Positions 17,680-27,014 are shown, counted from the stretch's first letter. The stretch: DNA of 64,000 nucleotides from Gammaproteobacteria bacterium (GCA_021773835.1 JAJFJQ010000008.1:62001-126000); one strand, 5' to 3'. The notes: generated from the sequence alone by a model not told the origin. Program-made: numbers and translations.

Positions 17680-18894
17680 ATGTACGAAGTACCTAAAACC
17701 GATCTAGTCGGCGCATTTACCTTCCTGCCGATCGAAGACGTCTACTACGGCGCGGGCGCCATCGACAGCCTTGCTGATATCTTAGCGCAGCACGGGATCG
17801 AGCGTGCCCTTTTGATCACTGGCAACACGCTGGCGACCAAAACTAATCTCGTTGATCGCGTCGTAGACGCAAGCGCTGGACGAATTGCCGCAGTATTCCA
17901 TGAGACCACGCAACACGTTCACCGTGGCTCAGTCGTCGAGGCCATCGAGATCGCGCGCAAGAATAAAGTCGATGGGATCATCAGCTTTGGTGGCGGTACA
18001 CCAAACGATACTGGAAAGGCGGTACTACTTGGGCTCGCCGAAGATGTCGAGGTAACCGACGATTTCGATCGCTTTCGCGTACGCTTTGAATACCCCGCGA
18101 CCGTAGAAATCCCGCCTGTTACTGGCGATGCATTGCCAATGATCGCCATCTCGACGACGCTCTCCGGCGGCGAGTTCACCCATTTCGCTGGGGTCACCGA
18201 TAGCGACCGGCAGGTAAAAGACCTCTACATCGATAAAAAACTCGCGGCGCGGGCGGTTTATCTCGACCCTGAGCTGACCCTGGAGACCCCGGACTGGCTC
18301 TGGTTGTCAACCGGCATGCGTTCAGTCGACCACTGCATAGAGGCCTTGAGTTCAATCAATGCCCACCCTTTCACCGACGCATTGGCAAGTCGCTCGCTTA
18401 ACATGCTGAATCGTTATCTACGTGAGTGTAAGGCGGATCCCGGCGACCTGGCTTCCCGAACCCAAGCACATATTGCCGCCTGGATGTCGGTGTGCGGTCT
18501 GGCGAATGTGAACCTTGGATTGAGCCACGGCATTGGACATCAACTTGGCGCGCGCAACGACGTTCCGCACGGCGTGACATCTTGTGTGATGATGGCACCG
18601 ACGATGGAATTTAACGCCAAACATGTTGGCACGCGTCAGTCCTGGATCGCCGAAATCATGGGATGTGATGTCCGTAACCTCGATCCCAGCGCCGCATCTG
18701 CAGCGGGACGGGATGCGGTGCGCGCTCTTGTAACCGATCTCGATTTACCGCATCGGTTACGTGACGTTGGGGTTAGCGAAGACGACTTTCCGGCACTCGC
18801 GAAGGATGCACTCGAAGACCTCATTGTTGCGACCAACCCAAGACCTGTCGATAGCGTCGAAGATGTTATTGAGGTGTTAGCAAGCGCGTGGTGA
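17680..18894 (+). CDS. iron-containing alcohol dehydrogenase
   Basis: 404 residues of the group III (iron-dependent) alcohol dehydrogenases, a family that includes maleylacetate reductases and hydroxyacid-oxoacid transhydrogenases. It has the nucleotide loop ISFGGGTPNDTGKA and the metal-binding His region SVDHCIEAL followed by GLSHGIGHQLG and VPHG. Cytoplasmic, NAD(P)-dependent. It lies 58 bases after the amidohydrolase gene and is probably co-transcribed; it may oxidise or reduce a product of that pathway. It is convergent with the cupin gene, 12 bases away. Confidence 0.92.
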   Translation: MYEVPKTDLVGAFTFLPIEDVYYGAGAIDSLADILAQHGIERALLITGNTLATKTNLVDRVVDASAGRIAAVFHETTQHVHRGSVVEAIEIARKNKVDGIISFGGGTPNDTGKAVLLGLAEDVEVTDDFDRFRVRFEYPATVEIPPVTGDALPMIAISTTLSGGEFTHFAGVTDSDRQVKDLYIDKKLAARAVYLDPELTLETPDWLWLSTGMRSVDHCIEALSSINAHPFTDALASRSLNMLNRYLRECKADPGDLASRTQAHIAAWMSVCGLANVNLGLSHGIGHQLGARNDVPHGVTSCVMMAPTMEFNAKHVGTRQSWIAEIMGCDVRNLDPSAASAAGRDAVRALVTDLDLPHRLRDVGVSEDDFPALAKDALEDLIVATNPRPVDSVEDVIEVLASAW

Positions 18895-18906
18895 CCCGAT
18901 CTGATG

Positions 18907-19395
18907 CTAGGGTGTTTCTGGTAACGCCACGATAGCAAACAACGCCGGCTCCACACTCACTACGCGTGTGTCGTGGCCTTTGCCGGATACGTCCTCAAGC
19001 AGAATGATGTCGCCAATCGAGAATCGCCGGATCTCGCCGTCGGCGACCTCGATCTCAATCGCACCGCCGAGCATAAACACGAATTGTTTGTGCGGCGTTG
19101 GATGCCAGTCGCCGTGCCAGTCGCCATCGGCAGTAGTGAAGACCACTGTTTTTGCCGGCTGCATCGCGGCCACCCCAACCGGTCCGGCCGGCGGCGCAAA
19201 GTCTTTGAGTTCGAATTTTGCCTCGGCATCGGCGAAATAGGTCTGCCCTTCGGCGTTCATCGCGACACGCGCGTAGGCCACACTCTCGGCGATGCCGACA
19301 GCGCTCGTGTCGTCTGAAATGTCGTCGGCATAGAGGTTGAGTGACAGCTCCAGACAAGCCAATCCGACAAGTGTTGCGATCCAGATCCGGTTCAT
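18907..19395 (-). CDS. exported cupin-domain protein
   Basis: 162 residues with an N-terminal signal peptide (MNRIWIATLVGLACLELSLN, cleavage near LYA-DD) and one cupin barrel: GDWHPTPHKQFVFMLGG provides His and Gln/Glu-type ligands of motif 1 and the RFSIGDIILLEDVSGKGH segment motif 2. Cupins bind a metal and serve as enzymes or small-molecule sensors. This one should be periplasmic. No partner gene is adjacent on its strand. Confidence 0.8.
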   Translation of the reverse strand: MNRIWIATLVGLACLELSLNLYADDISDDTSAVGIAESVAYARVAMNAEGQTYFADAEAKFELKDFAPPAGPVGVAAMQPAKTVVFTTADGDWHGDWHPTPHKQFVFMLGGAIEIEVADGEIRRFSIGDIILLEDVSGKGHDTRVVSVEPALFAIVALPETP

Positions 19396-19593
19396 TATCG
19401 TGCGCTCCCTGTGTGGTGATAGGTCATACTAGATAGTCGTAGTGCTGGACGATATGGCAGTGTGATTTTCCACCGCAACTAAGTCTAAGGTAGAGTAGGT
19501 TCATTGGAAACGACTGGCAATAACAGCCGCTAGGCGATGCTTCAAATTTCGGCGAAGGCAGTACTGCATCGCCACAGTATTAGTTGGGACTCA

Positions 19594-19911
19594 ATGGAAA
19601 ACAATCCGGCTAGAATAAAGTTCACGGGCATTCGCATTGCATTCTATTTATTTTCAACTTCTTGGTTGTTCTTATTTCTTTTTTTTGAAGATAGCGCGGC
19701 GTTTTTCGGTTGGGGCTTCTTCCAAATGGCGGCCGCGGTAGTCGGGGTACCACTGGTCCAGTGCGCCCTTCTTATCGATTTGATTATGCGTGTTACCGAC
19801 GCCCGTACGCTAACCGACAGCGGCTTGATAGCTAAAGTAGTTGCCGTAGCAATTCCAGCGATATTACTTGCTGCATCCGGTGCCTGGATGTACTACGAGT
19901 ACGTGTCGTAG
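19594..19911 (+). CDS. small membrane protein of unknown function
   Basis: 105 residues from the ATG at 19594 (MENNPARIKF). Three hydrophobic segments are visible: IAFYLFSTSWLFLFLFF, GFFQMAAAVVGVPLVQCALLI and LIAKVVAVAIPAILLAASGA, so an inner-membrane protein with about three helices. A longer frame starts at 19537 but adds only a polar stretch. No family recognised. It is convergent with the SDR gene. Confidence 0.6.
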   Translation: MENNPARIKFTGIRIAFYLFSTSWLFLFLFFEDSAAFFGWGFFQMAAAVVGVPLVQCALLIDLIMRVTDARTLTDSGLIAKVVAVAIPAILLAASGAWMYYEYVS

Positions 19912-19936
19912 GCCCTTCGTGCTCAAGCCTCACTTG

Positions 19937-20698
19937 CTATTGCGCAACCCACCCCCCATCTACCGGCATCGCGACCCCGGTCACATAGGATGACTTGTCC
20001 GATAACAACCATGCCGCCGTCTCGCCGATCTCCGACGGTTGCGCGACCCGGCGCATCGGCACTGCACCAATTAATTGATCACGTATCTTTACACTCGCAT
20101 CGGTCACGCGGTCCAACATTGGGGTTTCGATAAAACCCGGACACACCGCATTGGCGCGAACCTTCTTAGACGCGTATTCCAGCGCTATAGTTTTCGTGAG
20201 TCCAATAACGCCATGTTTTGAGGCGTTGTAACTCGCCGCCCCCGGGATCCCGATTAATCCAGCCGCGGATGATGTGCTGACGATGCTGCCACCACTATCT
20301 TGTTTTACCATTTGCTCGATCTCACATTTCATGCAGATGAAAACGCCGGTGAGATTCACGCGTATTACACGTTCCCAAGCTTCCACTGGGACATCGAGGA
20401 TCTTGGCTGTTGGCCCTTCGATACCGGCGTTATTGAATGCGCCGTCGAGCGATCCGTGCGACTCGGCTACGTGCGTTACCAGCGCGCGAACCTGCTCGTA
20501 GTCGCTAACGTCGACATGGTGATATTCGGCCTTACCGCCGGAGTCGTTCACCATTTCGACCGTAGTAGCACCTTCTTGGTCCTGAACATCGGCGATGATG
20601 ACGGTTGCGCCTTCAGTGCCCAACACTTTGGCTGTTGCGCGGCCGATTCCGGTGCTGCCCCCCGTCACTAATATCACCTTATTCGTCAGCATCGCCAC
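19937..20698 (-). CDS. short-chain dehydrogenase/reductase
   Basis: 253-residue classical SDR: cofactor loop TGGSTGIGRA, NNAG, catalytic Ser in VSTSSAAG, YNASK (Tyr and Lys) and the C-terminal PVDGGW. It oxidises or reduces an alcohol/ketone with NAD(P). The acidic DV after strand 2 (IIADVQD) favours NAD. It is transcribed away from the SnoaL-like gene, with 147 bases between them. Confidence 0.93.
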   Translation of the reverse strand: MAMLTNKVILVTGGSTGIGRATAKVLGTEGATVIIADVQDQEGATTVEMVNDSGGKAEYHHVDVSDYEQVRALVTHVAESHGSLDGAFNNAGIEGPTAKILDVPVEAWERVIRVNLTGVFICMKCEIEQMVKQDSGGSIVSTSSAAGLIGIPGAASYNASKHGVIGLTKTIALEYASKKVRANAVCPGFIETPMLDRVTDASVKIRDQLIGAVPMRRVAQPSEIGETAAWLLSDKSSYVTGVAMPVDGGWVAQ

Positions 20699-20845
20699 GA
20701 CAATTACCTCCTAGAAAACAAACGTATTACACAAGTTGCAAAGGTCCCGAGCCCAAGGTTATCGTGACCACCAGGTGTTCACTATGGTCAAGCGTGGCTT
20801 CCAATTCAAGACGTAGGACCACAGGAAATCGATAAGGAAAGTTCT

Positions 20846-21373
20846 ATGTCAGACTCAGACAAAATTGAAACGCTGATTGCACGACAGGAAATCGCGGACG
20901 TCATCTACCGCTACGCGCGCGGTATCGATCGCCTAGATTTCGATCTGGTGCGATCCTGCTACCACCCCGATGCCTATGACGACCATGGTTCGTTCGCCGG
21001 CAATGTCGAGGAATTCATAACTGCTGCCGCTAGTTTTTTAGCACGTTGGACCGCGACTCAACATTTTATGGGCAACATGTTGATCGAAATCGATGGCGAC
21101 CGCGCTCGGGCGGAGACTTACGCGGTTGCTTATCACCGACGCGAGGACAGTAATGGTGACGGCAAAGATGACATTATGGGGATCCGGTACGTTGACCGTT
21201 TTGAAAAACGCAACAACGAATGGCGTATCGCCCACCGCGTTGTAGCAAGCGAATGGCGTCGCGTGGATCCTGTAAACGGTGCCCGCGGACGCAACAAAAT
21301 TGGCGTTTGGGGTCAGCGCGATGATGGCGACGTGCTCGGCTGGATCATGGCGGCGTCAGCACCAGGGTCTTAA
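20846..21373 (+). CDS. SnoaL/NTF2-like protein
   Basis: 175 residues with the opening IETLIARQEIADVIYRYARGID, typical of SnoaL_4-type polyketide cyclase or dehydratase-like proteins found in aromatic and steroid catabolic clusters, where they isomerise or dehydrate, or form small dioxygenase subunits. The cone-shaped fold is supported by the C-terminal strand pattern (YVDRFEKRNNEWRIAHRVV). GGAAAG lies before the ATG. Adjacent to the unknown gene at 21430 on the same strand. Confidence 0.85.
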   Translation: MSDSDKIETLIARQEIADVIYRYARGIDRLDFDLVRSCYHPDAYDDHGSFAGNVEEFITAAASFLARWTATQHFMGNMLIEIDGDRARAETYAVAYHRREDSNGDGKDDIMGIRYVDRFEKRNNEWRIAHRVVASEWRRVDPVNGARGRNKIGVWGQRDDGDVLGWIMAASAPGS

Positions 21374-21429
21374 TTGCAACGGCCAGTTCGACTAAAACTT
21401 TTTTCCGAAACGCTAAGCGGGCGTCCACC

Positions 21430-22005
21430 ATGGCCGAAGATATCGATCAATCCTTCGCCGCGCAAATTGCTGATGGTTGCGCAGAACTGTTAGCAAAATC
21501 AGACCTTATCGTTGCCCGTCGCAAAGATGACGTGGAGATAAATTCTCGAACGATTGTTAAGGGAGGCGTTGCCGATTTCGTTAAGTTCATTGTTGAGGAA
21601 AAACAAGAAGACGAAGAGGTCGTGGTCTGGACGAGCGAAGAAGAACGTGAAAAAGACAACTGGACGATGCGCTATCCGGTACGCATGAAGGCGTTTTACA
21701 AGGAAGCACGAGAAGCGGTCACCGCGCGCCGACTAGCAGCCTTCGAAAGTGTAGATGATGGGTTTACCTTGCAGACCGAGGGGCGCAGTGGCTATCTTTA
21801 CTATCGCGACGGCGCCCGCATGTTGGAGATGTATGTCGAGATGTCGGGCACACGTCAATATAATTTCATCCTCTATTGGGAAGGCTTGGAGCGCTGGATT
21901 TACCCGGATGAGGCCGTCATAGATACCGCACAAAAAGCACGCCTCGTCGACCTGACCAAAGCATGGCTCAACGAACACGACTACACGCCGAATTCACCAG
22001 AGTGA
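21430..22005 (+). CDS. hypothetical protein
   Basis: 191 residues, acidic and soluble, no signal peptide or membrane segment. The middle is a charged helix (EEKQEDEEVVVWTSEEEREK) and the C-terminal half is rich in aromatic strands (GYLYYRDGARMLEMYVEM; YNFILYWEGLERWIYP), suggesting an alpha/beta or NTF2-like fold. I do not recognise the family. It follows the SnoaL-like gene by 56 bases and may be in its operon. It is convergent with the gene at 22025. Confidence 0.65.
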   Translation: MAEDIDQSFAAQIADGCAELLAKSDLIVARRKDDVEINSRTIVKGGVADFVKFIVEEKQEDEEVVVWTSEEEREKDNWTMRYPVRMKAFYKEAREAVTARRLAAFESVDDGFTLQTEGRSGYLYYRDGARMLEMYVEMSGTRQYNFILYWEGLERWIYPDEAVIDTAQKARLVDLTKAWLNEHDYTPNSPE

Positions 22006-22024
22006 GCGACCGCGAAGACCATTC

Positions 22025-22435
22025 CTAGTTCTCGGCTTGTAGCCAATTATGCGCAGCGGTGGGATCGGCAAAATAGGCGGTAGGAAAATTCGCAGGTCCT
22101 TCTGCCGCAGGCGCCGCCCCGATCGCCGGCATACCGCCTGGCATCACGAAAGCGAACTTCTTCAAACCAGCGGCGTTGTAGCGGGGTATGATCTGCTGGT
22201 CGCGCCAGCCCATACTCACTCCAGCCGGATTCATGCGGAAGCGGCGCGCATCGACTAATGCAGTGTCGCATTGTCCCGATTCGACAAATCCCGCGAAGCG
22301 CTCCAACCATCCCATGAACTCCTCATCGCTCATTTCCGCGGTCGCCTCAAACCACAGTATCTCGATATGATTGTGCGCTCTATCGACGGCGATCGTGCCC
22401 CAGTTATCGCGGTACAGTTCTTCCAGGTCGGCCAT
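22025..22435 (-). CDS. STAS/SpoIIAA-like protein
   Basis: 136 residues; DNWGTIAVDRAHNHIEILWFEATAEMSDEEF is followed by a helix and LVDARRFRMNP, matching proteins annotated as STAS/SpoIIAA-like (lipid- or ligand-binding regulators). Function unknown. GGAG before the ATG supports the start. It is divergent from the LysR gene; LysR regulators often control the divergent neighbour, so it may be a target. Confidence 0.6.
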   Translation of the reverse strand: MADLEELYRDNWGTIAVDRAHNHIEILWFEATAEMSDEEFMGWLERFAGFVESGQCDTALVDARRFRMNPAGVSMGWRDQQIIPRYNAAGLKKFAFVMPGGMPAIGAAPAAEGPANFPTAYFADPTAAHNWLQAEN

Positions 22436-22523
22436 TTCCGATGCTCCATATTACAGATTAGGCAAAGTCTGGCCATGGAGATTCTTTTCTGAAAGCGAAA
22501 TATAAGAAATAATAGTTTCCATA

Positions 22524-23462
22524 ATGGAAATAAAAAGATTGCGCCACTTCCGTACCGTTGTTGAAGCCGGCGGATTGTCGAAGGCCGCGGCTTTGCTGCA
22601 CCTGACACCGGGCGCACTGTCGAAGTCGATCCGCCAATTGGAGGCCGCAACAGGTCACGAGCTATTTCGACGAACGGCACGCAAGCTACTCCTTACGGAT
22701 GCGGGGAGACGCTTGTTTCATGCCAGCGAGTCACTGATGGCAGAGCATTCTCGCTTGCTGAAGACTCTGCAGGAGAAACCGAAGCACGGTGGCGCCCTGT
22801 TGCGCATTGCCTCATTTGAAGTATTCACAACGCATACGCTTGCGGCTGTGGTGGCTTGCGGTATGGAAGACACTTCGTTGCGCGTTTTGGAAATGCCAGT
22901 GCACCGGATCGGGGAGGCGGTGGCCGAACACGAGGTTGATCTCGGGATCACCTACGCCCCTTATCCTCAGCCGGGCTTGGAATTCAATCGAATTGGCATT
23001 GCAAAGTTTCGCATCTTCGCGCGCCGGGACGCGTTCAAGAAAACGGTATTCGAAGACCTTCCGTTTGCCATCCCGACAACGACAGTCGATGGCTCTACGG
23101 CCGGCCTACTTGGAATCGACGGCTGGCCTTATGAGCAGCTTAATCGGTTGGTCCGATACGAATTAACGTCGCTAGAATCCGCCTTAGCCCTCACACGCAA
23201 TGGGAGCTGCGTGGTGTTCATCCCGAGCTTTGTTGCTGCGGTTCATAACAGTCAGTTCCCAGCCCGGTGCGCGCTGGTAGAAATCGGAGCGCCACGACGG
23301 ATGCCAAACGTCGAGCACACCGTTTATTCCGTTACGCGGACCGAGCAACTAGGCGGCAACGAAATCGATCTTTTCGTTGCACGACTTCGCCAGATAATAG
23401 ACATCCCATCGACGAAACCAAGCCCGCGAACGCGTAAGGTTCGCGGGCCTCGCGCTGACTAA
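22524..23462 (+). CDS. LysR-family transcriptional regulator
   Basis: 312 residues: winged helix at 1-60 (RLRHFRTVVEAGGLSKAAAL, LSKSIRQLE, ELFRRT) and a C-terminal periplasmic-binding-like effector domain (about 90-295). LysR proteins usually sense a pathway metabolite and control the divergent gene, here the STAS-like gene at 22025-22435. The 88-base spacer is AT-rich with GAAAtaatagTTTC at its start-codon side, a possible half of a binding site. Its stop overlaps the stop of the convergent hydrolase by four bases. Confidence 0.92.
   Translation: MEIKRLRHFRTVVEAGGLSKAAALLHLTPGALSKSIRQLEAATGHELFRRTARKLLLTDAGRRLFHASESLMAEHSRLLKTLQEKPKHGGALLRIASFEVFTTHTLAAVVACGMEDTSLRVLEMPVHRIGEAVAEHEVDLGITYAPYPQPGLEFNRIGIAKFRIFARRDAFKKTVFEDLPFAIPTTTVDGSTAGLLGIDGWPYEQLNRLVRYELTSLESALALTRNGSCVVFIPSFVAAVHNSQFPARCALVEIGAPRRMPNVEHTVYSVTRTEQLGGNEIDLFVARLRQIIDIPSTKPSPRTRKVRGPRAD
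23422..23448. terminator. hairpin at the end of the LysR gene
   Basis: GCCCGCGAAC, seven bases, GTTCGCGGGC: a perfect 10-base stem inside the last LysR codons, between two convergent genes whose stops overlap. There is no T-run, so termination is possible rather than shown. Confidence 0.4.
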
Positions 23463-24346
23463 CCCCCACTCGCGGCAAGCGGTAACTTATCCGATTTTTC
23501 CTCGATATCGCTAAGCACTGGCATGATGTACTTTTTAAAGTTTTCCGGGTCCTCAGACATCGGAAAATGTCCCATACTTTCCATCAACGTATAGGTGGCA
23601 CCCGGGACCTTATCGGCAAGTTCTTTCGATGCAGCTGGATAAGCGCTCCAATCGTAGTCGCCGCTGAGTACATATAGCATGCATTTGGAGGTATCGATGT
23701 CCTTCGCGGTTTCGCGCAGGTCGTGTTCAATCCCGTAGTAATTCAGATCACCTGTGAAAACCACCGGCGCACCCTGGCTGTACATCCATACGGTCTCGCG
23801 CACACGCTGCTCAGGCGCGTTTGGCGAACATAAACTCAACATCGCCGCCGGCTTCGACTCATTCGATAGGCGCGGATGATGCCACCACTTATCGATCAAT
23901 TGATCCATGTTGCCGCTCCAGCAAGACGCTTCGAGACCGATGCAAGCGCGGAATTCATCTGGATAATTCAGCGCCAAGTCGCCGGCCAAATGTCCGCCCA
24001 TCGAACAGCCCATGTATACCGGCCGATCGAGTTCGAGTTCGTGACATAGCGTCACCCAATAGGTCATAAACCATTCTTTGCGCAGCTTGTACTCCTGTTC
24101 CCAATAGCGAACGGAGTCCGGCGGTAGGGACTTACCGTGATACGGCAGGTCGACCGCGATCACGCGAAAGCGTGATGTGATTTCTGGGTCTTCCAGCAGG
24201 TGACGGTATTGGCGTCCGTCCGAACCCGCAGTGTGCTGGCACACGAGTGGGATCCCGCTGCCTGCCTCTTCGAGGTAAACACGATACTCAACATCTTCGA
24301 CGTCGAGATATATATAGCGCCCCGTAATATCAGAATATTTTGCCAT
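23459..24346 (-). CDS. alpha/beta hydrolase
   Basis: 295 residues of the alpha/beta hydrolase fold: oxyanion region LVCQHTAGSDG, nucleophile elbow MGCSMGGHLAG with Ser, acid in the LSGDYDWS region and His in SMGHFPMSED. It resembles C-C or ester hydrolases of catabolic pathways. It starts 12 bases after the preceding small gene (24359-24772) with a GAGGGG site, so the two are co-transcribed, and the pairing suggests they act together. Confidence 0.9.
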   Translation of the reverse strand: MAKYSDITGRYIYLDVEDVEYRVYLEEAGSGIPLVCQHTAGSDGRQYRHLLEDPEITSRFRVIAVDLPYHGKSLPPDSVRYWEQEYKLRKEWFMTYWVTLCHELELDRPVYMGCSMGGHLAGDLALNYPDEFRACIGLEASCWSGNMDQLIDKWWHHPRLSNESKPAAMLSLCSPNAPEQRVRETVWMYSQGAPVVFTGDLNYYGIEHDLRETAKDIDTSKCMLYVLSGDYDWSAYPAASKELADKVPGATYTLMESMGHFPMSEDPENFKKYIMPVLSDIEEKSDKLPLAASGG

Positions 24347-24358
24347 TTGATTATCCCC

Positions 24359-24772
24359 TCACGCGGCCTTCGCCGCACACCCGGCGCGAACGGCCTCGCC
24401 CATGATTGCCTTGATTCGACGCAGTGAATAGTAGTACGCGTATGCACTTTCTAGATCGCCGCCGAATTCGAATTCGTGATGAAACGACGCTGCGAACCAA
24501 TCGTGATAAAACGGTTTTGGGACTTCTTCAAACATCTGGGCCCACACGTCTTCACCGCCACTAAGGTTAATCGTGTAGGGATCGAAACCGTTCGTGCCAT
24601 GCGTAAACGACTCGACCTTGCCGTTTTCGATATGCATGAAATACTGCTCTGCACCGATGACGAATCGAATATCGCAGTACCAAAATCTCGCCGTTAATTG
24701 AAACTCGGGGTCCTTATTGAGTCGCGCGACGATATCGTCGACCGGCAATATTGCCATTTTATTTGTAGCCAT
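24359..24772 (-). CDS. hypothetical protein, partner of the alpha/beta hydrolase
   Basis: 137 residues, soluble. DDIVARLNKDPEFQLTARFW, then FVIGAEQYFMHIENGKVESF and FAASFHHEFEFGGDLE: the beta-strand pattern with a ligand-contact GxxxFxxxE resembles SCP2-like (sterol carrier) folds, but this is inference by eye. It is first in a two-gene operon with the hydrolase and has a strong GGAGGAGG site close to its ATG. Confidence 0.65.
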   Translation of the reverse strand: MATNKMAILPVDDIVARLNKDPEFQLTARFWYCDIRFVIGAEQYFMHIENGKVESFTHGTNGFDPYTINLSGGEDVWAQMFEEVPKPFYHDWFAASFHHEFEFGGDLESAYAYYYSLRRIKAIMGEAVRAGCAAKAA

Positions 24773-24811
24773 GGCCTCCTCCGTTGGTCTTGTTGGGCAC
24801 AGGGAAGCCTA

Positions 24812-25504
24812 TCAGAAAAGTTTTAGCTGGCCACCCCGGTCGAAGACCTGCTGGTAGCTGTGTAACCACTGATCACCCCACCAGTTCGCATTCGCCTCGG
24901 TGTTTTTTAAATCCACCTGGCCAGAATCGCTCAGAAAATGAAAGCATTCGTGGCTTAGCGTGTGTACGGCGCATTCCTCAAGGTCAGCGAAATAGAACGT
25001 TTGCTCTCCGGATTTCCAACCGTGGTCGCTGTCGGCCGCAGGGATCCGACCCCAATGTTCATAGGAGAAAGGCGGTGCCATTTCAACATTGACGCTGGCG
25101 CGGATCCGATAGCCATAACGAACCTGGCGTTCCGGGGTCGCACCAGGGAAAGTACATTCTCCGTGAAGCAAGGTGGTTTTGCTTAAGGGCAGCAGCTTTA
25201 CCCAATCGAGTTGGGAAGTGTCGAAGTCGGAGAGCTTTTGCCTGATGTAGTCGACAACATGGGGCATACCCACTTTGTCGATCACCTTATAACTGGTTTG
25301 GGTCAATGAAGTTTTGTTCCCGAAACTTCGCCGCGCGAGGCCGCCAATCGGACCATATCCATCGGTCGAGCTATCTCTGTCGAGAAGCCATCGGTAACGA
25401 CCGCGCCACGAACCTGTTATTTTGTTTGCGCAATTGCGATTATAGTGAAGTAGACGACGGGTCGATACCGCACATCGCCAATTCTTTTTGGAAATAGAAC
25501 CCAT
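24812..25504 (-). CDS. HExxH-motif protein, probable zinc metalloprotein
   Basis: The frame gives 230 residues. The C-terminal half holds HTLSHECFHFL (zinc-metallopeptidase HExxH at about 185-189) followed by NTEANANWW with a possible third ligand Glu. The 5' end is uncertain. The ATG at 25504 sits in the same CATG as the start of the divergent M20 gene, and a TATAAT box for this strand lies inside the frame (25445-25440). An internal ATG at 25267 would leave a 151-residue protein containing the whole motif. Neighbours do not suggest a substrate. Confidence 0.6.
   Translation of the reverse strand: MGSISKKNWRCAVSTRRLLHYNRNCANKITGSWRGRYRWLLDRDSSTDGYGPIGGLARRSFGNKTSLTQTSYKVIDKVGMPHVVDYIRQKLSDFDTSQLDWVKLLPLSKTTLLHGECTFPGATPERQVRYGYRIRASVNVEMAPPFSYEHWGRIPAADSDHGWKSGEQTFYFADLEECAVHTLSHECFHFLSDSGQVDLKNTEANANWWGDQWLHSYQQVFDRGGQLKLF
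25440..25445 (-). promoter_or_regulatory. candidate -10 box for the HExxH gene
   Basis: TATAAT on the minus strand. If used, transcription starts near 25433 and the ATG at 25504 would lie upstream of it, favouring a start further into the frame. The -35 side is weak. Confidence 0.3.
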
Positions 25505-26681
25505 GAAACTTATCCCCGCTATCGTTCAAAAGCACGCGTCACATACGGCTTGGCGGCGCGACATTCATGCCCATCCCGAATTGGCCTACGAAGAGCATCG
25601 CACTGCGCAACTCGTCGCCGACAAACTTTCGGATTTTGGGATCCCGATAGAGACTGGTATCGGACGCACCGGTGTCGTCGGCACGATCAAAAACGGCGCC
25701 AGCGATCGCTGCATTGGGCTGCGCGCCGACATGGATGCCTTACCGATGCAGGAGTACAACGATTTCGAACATCGCTCGACCAATGATGGCGTGATGCATG
25801 GATGTGGGCATGACGGTCACACGACAATGCTCCTGGCGGCGGCCGAGTATCTTGCGCACAATCGCAATTTCGACGGGACCGTGCACGTCATTTTTCAACC
25901 CGCGGAGGAAGGTGAGGCGGGTGCAAAAGCAATGATCGACGACGGCTTGTTCGAGCGCTTTCCGGTTGATGCGGTATACGGCATGCACAACTGGCCAGGA
26001 CATCAGGTGGGTAAGATGGCGACCCGTAGCGGCCCAATCATGGCTGCAATGGACATCTTCGAAGTGAAGATCATCGGTAAGGGGGGCCACGGCGCCCTAC
26101 CCCATCTCGCCGTTGATCCAATTTTGGTCGCCGCTCAACTCGTGACGCAATGGCAAGGAATTGTTTCGCGTAACGTTAATCCAATAGAAGCCGCGGTGGT
26201 GACGGTCACGCAGATCCATGCCGGCGACGCATGGGCGGTGATACCAAATGAGGTGGTACTGCGCGGCACCGTTCGTTCTTTCAAGCCGGCGACACGCGAA
26301 CTTCTTCAACACCGGATGAAACAACTCACGGCCGGCATTTGCGAGGGTAATGACTGTACGTTTGAGTGGTGGTACGACCATCGTTTTCCACCAACGATAA
26401 ACTCCGCTGCCGAAACTTCCGCCGCCGGCCGCGCTGCCGCAGGGCTCCTTGGAGATTTGAATTTCAGTGACAGCGTTGACCCATCCACTGGCTCTGAAGA
26501 TTTCGGCTACATGTTAGAAGAAAAGCCTGGGTGCTACATTTTCATTGGTAACGGGTCCAGCGACGGTGGGTGCTTGCTGCATAACCCGAACTATGATTTC
26601 AACGACGACATCATTCCGATCGGCGCGAGCTATTGGGTTGAGTTGGTAGAACAGGAGTTGGCGCTGGGACGCGGCCTATAA
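25503..26681 (+). CDS. M20-family amidohydrolase (hippurate-hydrolase type)
   Basis: 392 residues from ATG 25503 (GGAAATAG upstream). Motifs of the dimetal M20/AbgA-like group: RADMDALPMQE, HGCGHDGHTTMLL, PAEEGEAGAKAM and GSEDFGYML near the end. These enzymes remove acyl or amino-acid groups, for example from hippurate, indole-amino-acid conjugates or N-acetyl amino acids. Cytoplasmic. It may cooperate with the deacylase at 15888 in amide breakdown, though it is not linked by operon. Confidence 0.93.
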   Translation: MKLIPAIVQKHASHTAWRRDIHAHPELAYEEHRTAQLVADKLSDFGIPIETGIGRTGVVGTIKNGASDRCIGLRADMDALPMQEYNDFEHRSTNDGVMHGCGHDGHTTMLLAAAEYLAHNRNFDGTVHVIFQPAEEGEAGAKAMIDDGLFERFPVDAVYGMHNWPGHQVGKMATRSGPIMAAMDIFEVKIIGKGGHGALPHLAVDPILVAAQLVTQWQGIVSRNVNPIEAAVVTVTQIHAGDAWAVIPNEVVLRGTVRSFKPATRELLQHRMKQLTAGICEGNDCTFEWWYDHRFPPTINSAAETSAAGRAAAGLLGDLNFSDSVDPSTGSEDFGYMLEEKPGCYIFIGNGSSDGGCLLHNPNYDFNDDIIPIGASYWVELVEQELALGRGL

Positions 26682-26783
26682 AAAATACTAACGTGACTTC
26701 TCACACAAATTCGACTAGCTGAATTAGACATTACGCGATAATTGAAATGACAATTGCAACTACACGAACAGAGGGCTTAGCTC

Positions 26784-27014
26784 ATGTACGAAGATGACGA
26801 GCACGAAACCGTTGCCAAGACACTATGGTCGGAGACGCTTATTGAGGCGCTCTGCATCAACCTAAAGAAAGACAAGCCGGATGCAGCGATCATCGAGATG
26901 CTACGCGAAATCAAAGCCAAGGGCTTCAAACCCGATTACCTCAACAGTAAAATCAAAAAAGATGTAGGTGAAGCGGCCGCGAGTCGCGTGCGGGCCTTGC
27001 TGCGAAATATCTAG
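26784..27014 (+). CDS. small hypothetical protein
   Basis: 76 residues, charged, helix-rich (LWSETLIEALCINLKKDKPDAAI, EMLREIKAKGFKPDYLNSKIKK). The length, composition and clear start suggest a real small gene. No family is recognised. A helical bundle or nucleic-acid-binding protein would fit its basic second half. Confidence 0.5.
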   Translation: MYEDDEHETVAKTLWSETLIEALCINLKKDKPDAAIIEMLREIKAKGFKPDYLNSKIKKDVGEAAASRVRALLRNI

